A stretch of 45,944 bases of DNA, from positions 1 to 45,944 of the forward strand of contig CALWLY010000025.1 in NCBI GenBank assembly GCA_944381635.1. Direction: 5' to 3'. Positions 17,578 through 25,664 of this stretch are shown one piece after another; position 1 is the first letter of the stretch; each line of letters opens with the position of its first letter. Under the pieces are notes generated by a model. The model saw only the letters and a program-made list of their open reading frames with translations, ran no database searches and was not told the DNA's origin. The stretch is from an uncultured Lachnospiraceae bacterium. GTDB taxonomy: Bacteria > Bacillota > Clostridia > Lachnospirales > Lachnospiraceae. Made by a program: the position numbers and the translations under genes.

Positions 17578-17714
17578 AAGTGCGTGCCCTGGCACACACT
17601 CGCGCCGGAGCGCGGTTGCGTCAGCAACCATTTTCCTTGAGCGCGAAGTGCGCATCCACAGCGGAGCGTCTTTTTTATACGATAGGAAAGTTCCATCTCT
17701 ATCGTATAAAAAAA
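17578..17714 (-). repeat. Structured interspersed repeat, family A copy 4, inside the valS leader
   Basis: Read in the valS direction it begins with a TATCGTATAAAAAA-containing palindrome (17671-17714). GACGCTCCGCTGTGGATGCG follows, then the TGAC-loop hairpin (17615-17628), the TCCG-loop hairpin (17601-17614), and a final stem GTGTGTGCC/GGCACGCAC (17580-17597) running into T5 (17575-17579). It lies downstream of the T-box terminator, so every full-length valS mRNA contains it. The final terminator-like hairpin ends 54 bases before the valS ATG, about the same spacing as copy 1 has to the permease. Confidence 0.75.
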
Positions 17715-18080
17715 GCCCTTTGCAGACAAATCTGCAAAGGGCGTATAACCGCGGTACCACCTTTGTTTACCGGTCTCCTCGCGAAAACCGGCATCTTACG
17801 GGCTTATAGTAAGCATGGCCGGGAAGCGTAAAGCACCGCACCAGCTTAAGTCCATCCTTTAACGGGGATCAGGCGGGAAAACCTACTGGAAATCCTGACA
17901 GGCATCTGCTTGCTAAAAACATCGCTCGCCCATCTTTTCTTTCCGCATTCAGCTCTCCGATTCCAAAGCTACCTTCCGCAGTCTGTTACTGAAACAATCT
18001 CTCAGCCGGTGAATCGTTCTCTCTGACAGTCAGCCGTGCGTACTCCTCTTTGTCACTATCTTTGTGCTTTGTAATTACCC
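17702..18080 (-). promoter_or_regulatory. T-box leader of valS
   Basis: Tandem-stem leader that senses uncharged tRNA-Val. Visible parts in transcript order: the Stem I 5' side AGGAGTACGC with the AGTA of the specifier loop; the distal GA-rich CAGAGAGAACGATTCACCGG; a GGTAGC stretch whose GTA is a possible Val specifier; the diagnostic T-box AAAGGTGGTACCGCGG (17748-17763); and the terminator GCCCTTTGCAGA/TCTGCAAAGGGC followed by T7 (17707-17742). The T-box word is unmistakable; the specifier assignment is tentative. Confidence 0.92.
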
Positions 18081-18083
18081 ATT

Positions 18084-18112
18084 ATGATAGTGAGTAATCT
18101 TCCTTTTGTCAA
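18084..18112 (-). promoter_or_regulatory. valS promoter
   Basis: Minus strand consensus -35 TTGACA (18107-18112), 17-base spacer, -10 TATCAT (18084-18089), placing the RNA start just before T-box Stem I. Confidence 0.85.
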
Positions 18113-18153
18113 GATAAGATACTAAAATTTTCTTCTCCTTTGCAGCAGCTAAT

Positions 18154-20505
18154 TCAGCCCAGTCCCAAAAGCAAGCCAACTGTATGTACAAGAAACGCTG
18201 CGATCCATGCGATGACACACTGTCCCACTACAACCAGAAAAGCCCATTTTCCACCCAGCTCTCTCCGGATAGACGCAATCGCTGCCACACAGGGTGTGTA
18301 CAGCAGACAGAACACCAACAGAGAAGCGGCGCTTAACGGATTCAGCACACTAAAGAGAACCTCCTGGGACGGTATAAGCACAGACAGGGTGGCAACTACG
18401 CTTTCCTTTGCCATAAAACCGCTGATTAGAGCTGTGGAAACTCTCCAGTCCCCAAATCCAAGAGGCGCAAACAGAGGCGCTATCATTCCGGCAACGGAAG
18501 CCAGTATGCTCTCCTGCGAGTCTGCGACCACATTGAAACGAAGATTGAAGGTCTGTAAAAACCAGATCACAATGGTTGCCAGGAAAATAACGGTAAAGGC
18601 TCTCTGAAGAAAGTCTTTGGCTTTTTCCCATAAAAGCTGTGCCACGTTTTTCGCACCTGGCATACGGTAGTTGGGCAATTCCATGACGAAAGGAACCGGT
18701 TCTCCCTTAAAGAGGCTTTTTCTCAAAAGCAGCGCCACAAGGATACCCACTGCAATTCCGACAAAATACAGTCCCACCATGACGATTGCTCCGTTTTCCG
18801 GGAAAAAGGCTGCAGTGAAAAAGGCATAAATCGGAAGCTTTGCCGAACAGCTCATAAAAGGAGTCAGCAGAATGGTCATTTTCCGGTCTCTCTCCGAGGA
18901 AAGAGTTCTGCTGGCCATAACGCCCGGCACTGTACAGCCAAATCCGATCAGCATGGGAACAATGCTTCGTCCCGAAAGTCCAATCTTACGAAGCAGCTTG
19001 TCCATCACAAAAGCCACTCTGGCCATATAGCCGCTGTCCTCCAGCATAGACAAAAAGAAGAACAGCGTGACAATGATCGGCAGGAAACTGAGTACGCTTC
19101 CCACGCCGTTAAAAATTCCGTCGATGACCAGGGAATGTAGGACGGAATTGACATTTCCCGCCGTCAGCATGGCGTCCACCAGGTTGGTAAGCCATGTGAT
19201 TCCCATGTCCAGAAGATCCGAAAGCCATGCACCTATCACATTAAAGGTCAGCCAGAATACCATGGCCATAATTCCCACAAAAGCAGGGATTGCCGTATAT
19301 TTTCCGGTAAGGATCTTATCAATTTTCCGGCTTCTGATGTGTTCCTTGCTCTCCACCGGTTTCACCACAGTGGCGTCGCACACCTTTTGGATAAACTTAA
19401 AGCGCATATCCGCAACCGCAGCAGCGCAGTCAAGACCGCGCTCCTTTTCCATCTGCAAAATGATATGCTCCAGCATTTCCTTTTCGTTCTGATCCAGTTC
19501 CAGCCTTGCCAGAATCAGTTCGTCACCCTCCGCCAGTTTCGAGGCTGCAAATCTTACCGGAATTCCCGCTTTCTTCGCATGATCTTCGATCAGATGCATA
19601 ATTCCGTGGATACACCGGTGCACTGCACTTTCTTCCTCCTCCGGGCTGCAGAAATCCACTCTTCCGGGTTTTTCCTGATATTTTGCCACATGAAGGGCAT
19701 GATCCACCACTTCACTGATTCCTTCGTTTTTAGCCGCAGAGATGGGAATTACAGGCACACCAAGCATATTTTCCATCTCGTTGATGCGCACAGAACCGCC
19801 GTTTTCTCTCACCTCATCCATCATATTCAAAGCCACTACCATGGGGATATCCAGTTCCATCAGCTGCAGTGTCAGATAAAGATTTCGTTCAATATTGGAA
19901 GCATCCACAATGTTAATGATCCCTTTGGGCTTTTCCTTTAAGATAAATTCCCTTGTGACAATCTCCTCACTGCTGTAAGGCGACATGGAATAAATACCGG
20001 GCAGGTCGGTAACCAGCGTGTTGGAATGACCTTTGATCACTCCGTCTTTTCGGTCTACAGTAACGCCGGGGAAATTTCCCACATGCTGATTGGACCCTGT
20101 CAGGCGGTTGAAAAACGTGGTCTTTCCGCAGTTCTGGTTTCCTGCAAGAGCAAAAGTCAGTGTCTCTGAGTCCGGCAGCGGATTTTCCGCCGCTTTGCTG
20201 TGATACTTTCCTCCCTCACCAAGACCGGGATGAGGAATAATCTTTTTCTCTCTATCCGCACTTTTGGATTGGGTATTTTTCTCAATTTCCCTGATTTCAA
20301 TTTTCTCTGCATCCGCAAGACGCAGTGTCAACTCATATCCGTGGATTCTGAGTTCCATAGGGTCTCCCATAGGTGCCAGTTTCACCATGGTAACCTCAGC
20401 GCCGGGTATCAAACCCATATCCAGAAAATGCTGTCTCAGCGCGCCTTCTCCTCCCACCGAGAGAATGGCTGCGGATTTTCCAATCTTTAGTTCTTTCAGT
20501 GTCAT
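18154..20505 (-). CDS. feoB: Ferrous iron transporter, FeoA-FeoB fusion
   Basis: GTP-driven Fe(II) importer. The 783 residues start with a FeoA-like SH3 domain (1-75, LRQHFLDMGLIPGAEVTMVK), followed by a linker and the FeoB G domain: G1 GNQNCGKTT (122-130), G3 DLPG (167-170), G4 NMMD (227-230). The membrane domain has the Gate motifs (for example VPMLIGFGCTVPGVMASRTL). GAAGGAGTTATT gives a good ribosome binding site. It starts 30 bases after the GT-C gene on the same strand, so read-through is likely. I see no clear Fur box in that gap, unlike the separate FeoB-associated gene at 45.5 kb. Confidence 0.96.
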   Translation of the reverse strand: MTLKELKIGKSAAILSVGGEGALRQHFLDMGLIPGAEVTMVKLAPMGDPMELRIHGYELTLRLADAEKIEIREIEKNTQSKSADREKKIIPHPGLGEGGKYHSKAAENPLPDSETLTFALAGNQNCGKTTFFNRLTGSNQHVGNFPGVTVDRKDGVIKGHSNTLVTDLPGIYSMSPYSSEEIVTREFILKEKPKGIINIVDASNIERNLYLTLQLMELDIPMVVALNMMDEVRENGGSVRINEMENMLGVPVIPISAAKNEGISEVVDHALHVAKYQEKPGRVDFCSPEEEESAVHRCIHGIMHLIEDHAKKAGIPVRFAASKLAEGDELILARLELDQNEKEMLEHIILQMEKERGLDCAAAVADMRFKFIQKVCDATVVKPVESKEHIRSRKIDKILTGKYTAIPAFVGIMAMVFWLTFNVIGAWLSDLLDMGITWLTNLVDAMLTAGNVNSVLHSLVIDGIFNGVGSVLSFLPIIVTLFFFLSMLEDSGYMARVAFVMDKLLRKIGLSGRSIVPMLIGFGCTVPGVMASRTLSSERDRKMTILLTPFMSCSAKLPIYAFFTAAFFPENGAIVMVGLYFVGIAVGILVALLLRKSLFKGEPVPFVMELPNYRMPGAKNVAQLLWEKAKDFLQRAFTVIFLATIVIWFLQTFNLRFNVVADSQESILASVAGMIAPLFAPLGFGDWRVSTALISGFMAKESVVATLSVLIPSQEVLFSVLNPLSAASLLVFCLLYTPCVAAIASIRRELGGKWAFLVVVGQCVIAWIAAFLVHTVGLLLGLG

Positions 20506-20535
20506 AATAACTCCTTCTTATCTGTCAGCCGGATT

Positions 20536-22161
20536 TTATTCTATCACCTGGTAAGCAATGTACGCATTGTCTTCAAACACGACCTCCATATGGCTGTTGA
20601 TCCAGTCCCAGGGCAGCGTGTCCGTGTAAAGCGTGTAAGGCCAGATAACCTGATTGCCTTCGGGGGTAGTCAGAATTTTATCTATCAGCACATAGTCCGG
20701 GGTTTCGTAATCTACCGTAAGTTCTTTCCCCCGGCATTTATAAATGTGGAAATACAGGTTCAGATCCGTATAGACATCCCCGGTAAGCACCGTGTCCACT
20801 TCTGTCTCGTCCAGACTGTCAAGGGCTGCCCGGATGTGATTGTCTCTGGGATCATAGCCTGCATAATAAGCCGGTCGGCTCCACTGAAAAATCAGAAAAG
20901 CAACCGAAGCCGCCATGGCAAAAAAAGGCAGTTTGCCCACCCATCCTGTTTCGGGCACTCCCTCCTGTTTTTTCCGGAAAAGAAAGGAAAGCAAAATGAC
21001 TGCCGCCGTCACAAAAAGAATCGTCAGCACACTTCCCATGTAAGTAAACACCCGAAGATAGGGAAATACGCACTGGATAAAAATAATCACCGGCAGCGCA
21101 GCTGTCATGATAAAAGAATACACTGCAAAAAAGCCAAGGGCCTCATCTTTTCCCGTCTTTTTTGACGCCTGTGCCAGGAAACGCACTCCATAAATTCCGG
21201 TAATCACAAGAGACAGCACAATCAGCGCCAGCAGTACGGGGGCACTGTTCTGGTATACCTGATTTAACACCTGTTCCCAGAAATCCGCGCTTTTTTCCAT
21301 AAACTCGCTTCTTGAAATGCTCTGGATATTCGGGTCGGAAAGCATCGCCTGCATTCCTCTGGAAAACGCATCGAAAGGCGCGTGAAAAAGCACATAAAAA
21401 TGACCGGTCCCATACAAAGGATGTGTCTCATCTTTTGTGATAAAATTGGAACCGATGCTGAGCCATATGATCGTATACAGGCCAAAGGTCACCACAGCCG
21501 CTCCCACCGCGTGCCAGATCAGTCTGATCAGTTTTTTCCACTCTTTTCGAAAAAGCAGGAAAATGCCTCCCGCCGCACAGATAGGTACTACCCAGTAGAC
21601 GTTGCTGGCGATGGTATAAAGCCCTCCGGTAAGGGACAGCGCGAACAGCAGATACCACCGCTCCTTTTCCGGTTCTTTTTCTCCCGTTTTTTTCTCTCCC
21701 AGACAGATTTTGGCCAGGCATGTGAGCCCGAGTATCAGGAAAAAACCGGACAGGGCGTAGCCCCTTCCCTGTACAGCCTGCAGTGTCACATTGTACATAG
21801 CGAGAAAAATTCCCACTCCCGCGCACGCTGCCGCGGGACGGACCATCCTTAAAAGCAGACGGTAAAGCAGAAGAATCGCACCCATGGACGCCAGAAGGGA
21901 AATTCCCCGAAGCCCGAAATAGGGACTGCCCAGTTTGTTCACCGCCGCCGACAGCGCAGAAAAAAATACATGATTGTTGGGAAGAGGCCAGTGGATCATG
22001 GAATAGATGACCCCTCTGTCAATAAAATTTTCGTAAGTATAAAGTTCATCGTACCATGGAGCCATGGCAAACATGCGCCATATATAATAAATACCGGTTC
22101 CCACATACAAAAGCAGAAACAAAAAATGCTTTCTGACTGTCTCTTTTATCGTTTCCTTCAC
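20536..22161 (-). CDS. GT-C type membrane glycosyltransferase
   Basis: Predicted lipid-sugar-dependent transferase of the GT39/ArnT-like fold. It is 541 residues with 10 or more membrane segments; the first extracellular loop carries WYDELYTYENF, the acidic Asp-Glu expected for the catalytic site. A soluble C-terminal domain of about 100 residues follows (from SRPAYYAGYDPRDNHIRAAL). The frame continues upstream to 22242 but would overlap the preceding gene. A GTG at 22161 preceded by AGGAGAG and 23 bases after that gene's stop is the better start. Substrate and acceptor are unknown. It sits between a GGDEF gene and feoAB on the same strand. Confidence 0.78.
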   Translation of the reverse strand: MKETIKETVRKHFLFLLLYVGTGIYYIWRMFAMAPWYDELYTYENFIDRGVIYSMIHWPLPNNHVFFSALSAAVNKLGSPYFGLRGISLLASMGAILLLYRLLLRMVRPAAACAGVGIFLAMYNVTLQAVQGRGYALSGFFLILGLTCLAKICLGEKKTGEKEPEKERWYLLFALSLTGGLYTIASNVYWVVPICAAGGIFLLFRKEWKKLIRLIWHAVGAAVVTFGLYTIIWLSIGSNFITKDETHPLYGTGHFYVLFHAPFDAFSRGMQAMLSDPNIQSISRSEFMEKSADFWEQVLNQVYQNSAPVLLALIVLSLVITGIYGVRFLAQASKKTGKDEALGFFAVYSFIMTAALPVIIFIQCVFPYLRVFTYMGSVLTILFVTAAVILLSFLFRKKQEGVPETGWVGKLPFFAMAASVAFLIFQWSRPAYYAGYDPRDNHIRAALDSLDETEVDTVLTGDVYTDLNLYFHIYKCRGKELTVDYETPDYVLIDKILTTPEGNQVIWPYTLYTDTLPWDWINSHMEVVFEDNAYIAYQVIE

Positions 22162-22183
22162 ATTCTCTCCTATCCGGTTTCCA

Positions 22184-23557
22184 TCACAGTGTTTCTTTCT
22201 TCTCTTCCTGATTTTCTGCACTGTCCTGCCTGTAAAAAGCATAACCGTTTTTTTCTCTGTTTTTCACATCGTAGAGCGCTTTGTCCGCATGACGGTAAAG
22301 AGTCTGGTAATCCATACCATTTCCCCTGACTAAAGCCGCCCCTATGGAAGCGCTGATGGACACCGAATCTTTTTCCCCGCAGATCACTCTCTCCATTTTC
22401 GACAGAAGTTTTTTCATGCTTCTTTCCACGTTTTCTTCCGCCTTTACATCCCTCATAAAAATAATAAACTCATCGCCGCCAAGCCGGCCCACAATATCGG
22501 TTTCCCTGAAATTTTTCCGGATCGTATCCGCCGTCTCTATCAGAACCTGATCACCTTTTATGTGCCCTAACCGGTCATTGACCGCTTTGAAATTATCGAT
22601 ATCCAGAATCAGAAGCGCCACCCATTCTCTCTCCGGCATTTCTTCTATATAATCTTCTATCATTTCCTGAGCCGCAAGCCTGTTATATATGGAGGTAAGC
22701 GGGTCTCTCTGGGCATGATAACGAAGCGCCGAAATGGTTTCATGAGTCTTGATCTCTTTTCTTTTCTGACTGCTGATATCCTGAATCGCCATGATGACAT
22801 CGTCATTTTTTCTGCTGTCTTCATCAAAAAATATCGTATAGGAATACCAGCGGCATCCGCCGTCTTCCGTCAATTTTCGGCATTCCCCGGAAAACCTGTC
22901 GATATTTTTTTCCTGCATTTTCTGAATGTGCTCCAGAGAAACTTCCTGCTCAAACAGCAGATATTCCTCTTCTCCCAGCCAGGGTCTGAGTTTATCCAGA
23001 TACTCCCGATAGGGAAGTTTCTTCCCAATCAGCTCTGCAAAGGCAAATGCCTTGATGACAAGAATGCTTTCTTCCTTTAAATTCAGACGCAAAATTCCAT
23101 CGTAAAGCTTTCCGATCGAATGAGTAATATCCTCATAAAGCTGCTCCAGCCATTCCTTTTCTCTGTATACAAGCACACGCTCTGTCACATCCTGATGATA
23201 GCCGCTCATGCGAATGCCGTGTTCACAGGACGTATCCAAAACGCCTCCGCATCGGATGTAAATCCATCCATGCTGCGGATGTTTCCAGGGATACTCCACC
23301 TCCGCCTTTTCACGATGAATGATTTTCTGCACGGTCTCATCCACCGCCTGTACATAGGAAGGCTCGATATTGCTGTGCCATATCTGATAGCATTCCTCTG
23401 CGCTTACTTCTTCTTCAATTCCGAGCAGACGCAACATTTCCCTGTCGCCGTACATGCGCGGATTTTTTTCATCCTCTATCTCGATAACCCATATACCCAT
23501 CTGAGCATTCTTCAGGATTTCATACAGCATATAATTATTTTCCAGATCTCTTTTCAT
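22184..23557 (-). CDS. PAS-GGDEF diguanylate cyclase
   Basis: Predicted to make cyclic di-GMP. The 457-residue protein has an N-terminal PAS domain (about 8-120, with MGIWVIEIEDEKNPRMYGDR and a PAC-like GIRMSGYHQDVTERV). A middle sensory region of about 150 residues follows, then a C-terminal GGDEF domain (about 290-450). The active-site motif is intact (GRLGGDEFIIFM), with a product-inhibition site RETD five residues before it. There is no membrane segment from the chosen start. The longer frame to 23863 is not supported by homology; GAGAGGGAAGAT before 23557 is. First gene of the unit leading into the GT-C gene and feoAB. Confidence 0.9.
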   Translation of the reverse strand: MKRDLENNYMLYEILKNAQMGIWVIEIEDEKNPRMYGDREMLRLLGIEEEVSAEECYQIWHSNIEPSYVQAVDETVQKIIHREKAEVEYPWKHPQHGWIYIRCGGVLDTSCEHGIRMSGYHQDVTERVLVYREKEWLEQLYEDITHSIGKLYDGILRLNLKEESILVIKAFAFAELIGKKLPYREYLDKLRPWLGEEEYLLFEQEVSLEHIQKMQEKNIDRFSGECRKLTEDGGCRWYSYTIFFDEDSRKNDDVIMAIQDISSQKRKEIKTHETISALRYHAQRDPLTSIYNRLAAQEMIEDYIEEMPEREWVALLILDIDNFKAVNDRLGHIKGDQVLIETADTIRKNFRETDIVGRLGGDEFIIFMRDVKAEENVERSMKKLLSKMERVICGEKDSVSISASIGAALVRGNGMDYQTLYRHADKALYDVKNREKNGYAFYRQDSAENQEEKKETL

Positions 23558-23748
23558 ATCTTCCCTCTCATTCTCCGACAACCCTGTTTTTCTTTTAAGC
23601 CGCCCTGAAGATGCCCAAGCACCGGCTGCCGAATCTGTCTGTCTCCTAATCCCTGTCAGAAAACAAAATTTCTTTCTTATATATCTATCATAAATTTTGC
23701 GTTCTTTCAACCTTACAGAATGTAATTCCGCAAAGAATCTTATCCAAA

Positions 23749-23839
23749 AAAAGTGGCAGAAAACCAGCTCCGGCCTTAAACTGGCATGGTTTAAAAAACA
23801 GAAAATGGCACTTACAATCATGCCACTTTTGCGTATAAT
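23749..23839 (+). promoter_or_regulatory. Promoter of the ECF/pyridoxal kinase operon with a TGGCA dyad
   Basis: -35 TTACAA (23812-23817), 16-base spacer, -10 TATAAT (23834-23839). A perfect 10-bp inverted repeat, AAAAGTGGCA (23749-23758) with TGCCACTTTT (23821-23830), overlaps the spacer, and two more TGGCA words lie between the arms. This is a candidate operator. The rest of the 23558-23975 gap shows no gene. Confidence 0.5.
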
Positions 23840-23975
23840 TAATCTCAGGCAAGGCATTTTCATTCTTTTGGCCTTTGCCCTATCAAACTGAACTTACAAT
23901 CCGGATTCCTTCCCAATCTGCCGGCATCTGTAGAAATCCGATTTTCTGTTCAGTCTGTCAGAGGAGGAGATTTTA

Positions 23976-24563
23976 ATGAAAAACGAAAAAATACAGAAAC
24001 TGGTGCTGACAGGCGTATTTGCTGCTCTGTCCTATGTGATTTTTACCTTTTTGCAGTTTAAGATTCCGCTTCCCGGCGGTGATGCCACATCCATTCATCT
24101 GGGCAATGCTGTCTGTGTGCTTGGCGCCCTTATTCTCGGCGGAGTCTACGGCGGCATCGGAGGAGCCATCGGTATGACCATCGGCGACCTGTTCGACCCT
24201 GTTTACGTAATCTATGCACCCAAAACCTTCGTGTTAAAACTGTGTATCGGGCTGATCACCGGACTGATCGCACACAAAATCGGCAAAATTACCCATACCA
24301 ACGACAAGTCTGCCGTGTTAAAATGGGTCATACTGGCAGCAATAGCAGGCCTGGGCTTCAACGTCATCGCGGATCCTCTGGTAGGTTATTTTTACAAACT
24401 CGTTATCCTCGGAAAACCTGCCGCAGAAGTAGCTCTGGCATGGAATGTGGCTTCCACTTCCATCAACGCTGTCATTTCCGCGATTGTTTCGGTAGTGGTA
24501 TACATGGCTCTTCGCCCTGCACTGAAACGGGCCGGCATGTTTTTTACCGTAAAAAATATATAA
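23976..24563 (+). CDS. ECF transporter S component, probably for a vitamin B6 compound
   Basis: Substrate-binding membrane subunit of an energy-coupling factor importer, which shares a common ATPase/T module encoded elsewhere. The 195 residues form about six hydrophobic segments with GGDATSIHLGNAVCVLGALI near the first loop and GGAIGMTIGDLFDPVYVIYA in the middle, typical of S components. The assignment to vitamin B6 comes from the next gene, a pyridoxal/pyridoxamine kinase 19 bases downstream; PdxU-type S components are known in such pairs. Hydroxymethylpyrimidine is the main alternative substrate. AGAGGAGGAGATTTTA gives a strong ribosome binding site. Confidence 0.8.
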   Translation: MKNEKIQKLVLTGVFAALSYVIFTFLQFKIPLPGGDATSIHLGNAVCVLGALILGGVYGGIGGAIGMTIGDLFDPVYVIYAPKTFVLKLCIGLITGLIAHKIGKITHTNDKSAVLKWVILAAIAGLGFNVIADPLVGYFYKLVILGKPAAEVALAWNVASTSINAVISAIVSVVVYMALRPALKRAGMFFTVKNI

Positions 24564-24582
24564 GAAATGAGAGTTTTGTTTT

Positions 24583-25446
24583 ATGAAATCCCTTTCGGTT
24601 CCGAAAAAAATAGCAATGATCAATGATATCGCAGGTTATGGCCGCTGTTCTACAACAGTGGCTATTCCTGTTATAAGCGCTATGAAAGTACAGGTGTGTC
24701 CGATTCCCACCTCCATTTTCTCCAATCATACCGGCTTTCCCATTCATTTTATGGAAGATCTCACCGAGCAGATGCCCGGTTATCTGAAAAAATGGGAGGA
24801 ATTAAATCTGCACTTTGACGGCATATACTGCGGATTCCTGGGCTGTGTGAGACAGGCGGAAATCGTAGCTGATTTTATCTGTAAACAGAAACAGGATCAC
24901 TCCCGTCCTTCCCCCTCTGTCCTGATCGACCCTGTGATGGGGGATCACGGAAAAGCCTACCGCACTGTCACAAAGGACCATTGCCAGTCCATGGGAAAAC
25001 TGATTCGATACGCCGATATTATCACTCCGAATATGACGGAGGTCTGCCTGCTGACAGACACTGCCTACAAGCCTTCCGGCTGGAGCCGCCAGGAACTTTC
25101 CGATATGGCTGCAAAACTTCACGATATGGGCCCCGGGCAGATTGTCATGACCGGAATTTTTGAACATGGACTCTTTACCAACATTATCTCCGAAAAGAAA
25201 CCTTCCGGCAGTGTGGAGCTGTCTTTTGTCTCTCTTCCTTCCGCCGGTCCTTCCAGACATGGAACGGGAGATATTTTTGCATCTATTCTTGCTGCAGACG
25301 CAGTGAAAGGAACTCCTCTCCCCCGTTCGGTAAAGCGGGCGGCCTCCTTCATCAGTGCCTGCATCCAGGGCTCCATAGAACTGAATATTCCGGAAGAAGA
25401 CGGTGTTTGTCTGGAAAATTTCCTTTCTCTCCTTATGGAAGACTGA
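24583..25446 (+). CDS. pdxY: Pyridoxal/pyridoxamine kinase
   Basis: Phosphorylates vitamin B6 vitamers to give pyridoxal 5'-phosphate. The 287-residue ribokinase-fold protein begins IAMINDIAGYGRCSTTVAIP and includes TSIFSNHTGFP, the DPVMGDHGKAY motif and the catalytic anion-hole motif SRHGTGDIF (about 222-230). The ribosome binding site is weak (AAATGAGAG), so translation may be coupled to the S component gene 19 bases upstream. A terminator follows 6 bases after the stop. Confidence 0.9.
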   Translation: MKSLSVPKKIAMINDIAGYGRCSTTVAIPVISAMKVQVCPIPTSIFSNHTGFPIHFMEDLTEQMPGYLKKWEELNLHFDGIYCGFLGCVRQAEIVADFICKQKQDHSRPSPSVLIDPVMGDHGKAYRTVTKDHCQSMGKLIRYADIITPNMTEVCLLTDTAYKPSGWSRQELSDMAAKLHDMGPGQIVMTGIFEHGLFTNIISEKKPSGSVELSFVSLPSAGPSRHGTGDIFASILAADAVKGTPLPRSVKRAASFISACIQGSIELNIPEEDGVCLENFLSLLMED

Positions 25447-25451
25447 AAAAA

Positions 25452-25498
25452 ACTGCTGCCAAAATCGTTTTCAATCTTGGCGGCAGTCTTTTTATTTT
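25452..25498. terminator. Bidirectional terminator after pdxY
   Basis: ACTGCTGCCAA (25452-25462) pairs with TTGGCGGCAGT (25477-25487). It is followed by CTTTTTATTTT on plus and T7 on minus, so it can also stop the flavin reductase operon arriving from the right. Confidence 0.85.
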
Positions 25499-25500
25499 AC

Positions 25501-25664
25501 GTAACAGTTCAGCCGTCTGTCATCGGCGGCTGGATTTATGCTCGCATAAAAATCCTGCCGCCGATGCGCAGATGGACCAAGCGCCCGCCAATGAGGAAAA
25601 CAGCGGCACAGCCGCAGTAAGCACGTCAGTGCGGTTTTCCGAATGGCGCGGGCTGAACTGTTAC
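25501..25664. repeat. 164-bp palindromic element with 14-bp inverted ends
   Basis: GTAACAGTTCAGCC (25501-25514) and its exact complement (25651-25664) bound the unit. Inside is a long hairpin, CATCGGCGGC (25521-25530) with GCCGCCGATG, and a second arm where GAGGAAAAC pairs with GGTTTTCC. There is no coding frame. Its right edge coincides with the last base of the flavin reductase stop codon. It looks like a MITE or REP-type unit. Confidence 0.7.

Noticed and set aside
17521-17760. N-terminal extension of valS by 80 codons
   Set aside because: The extension translates the T-box and a repeat; the conserved ValS start and ribosome binding site are at 17520.
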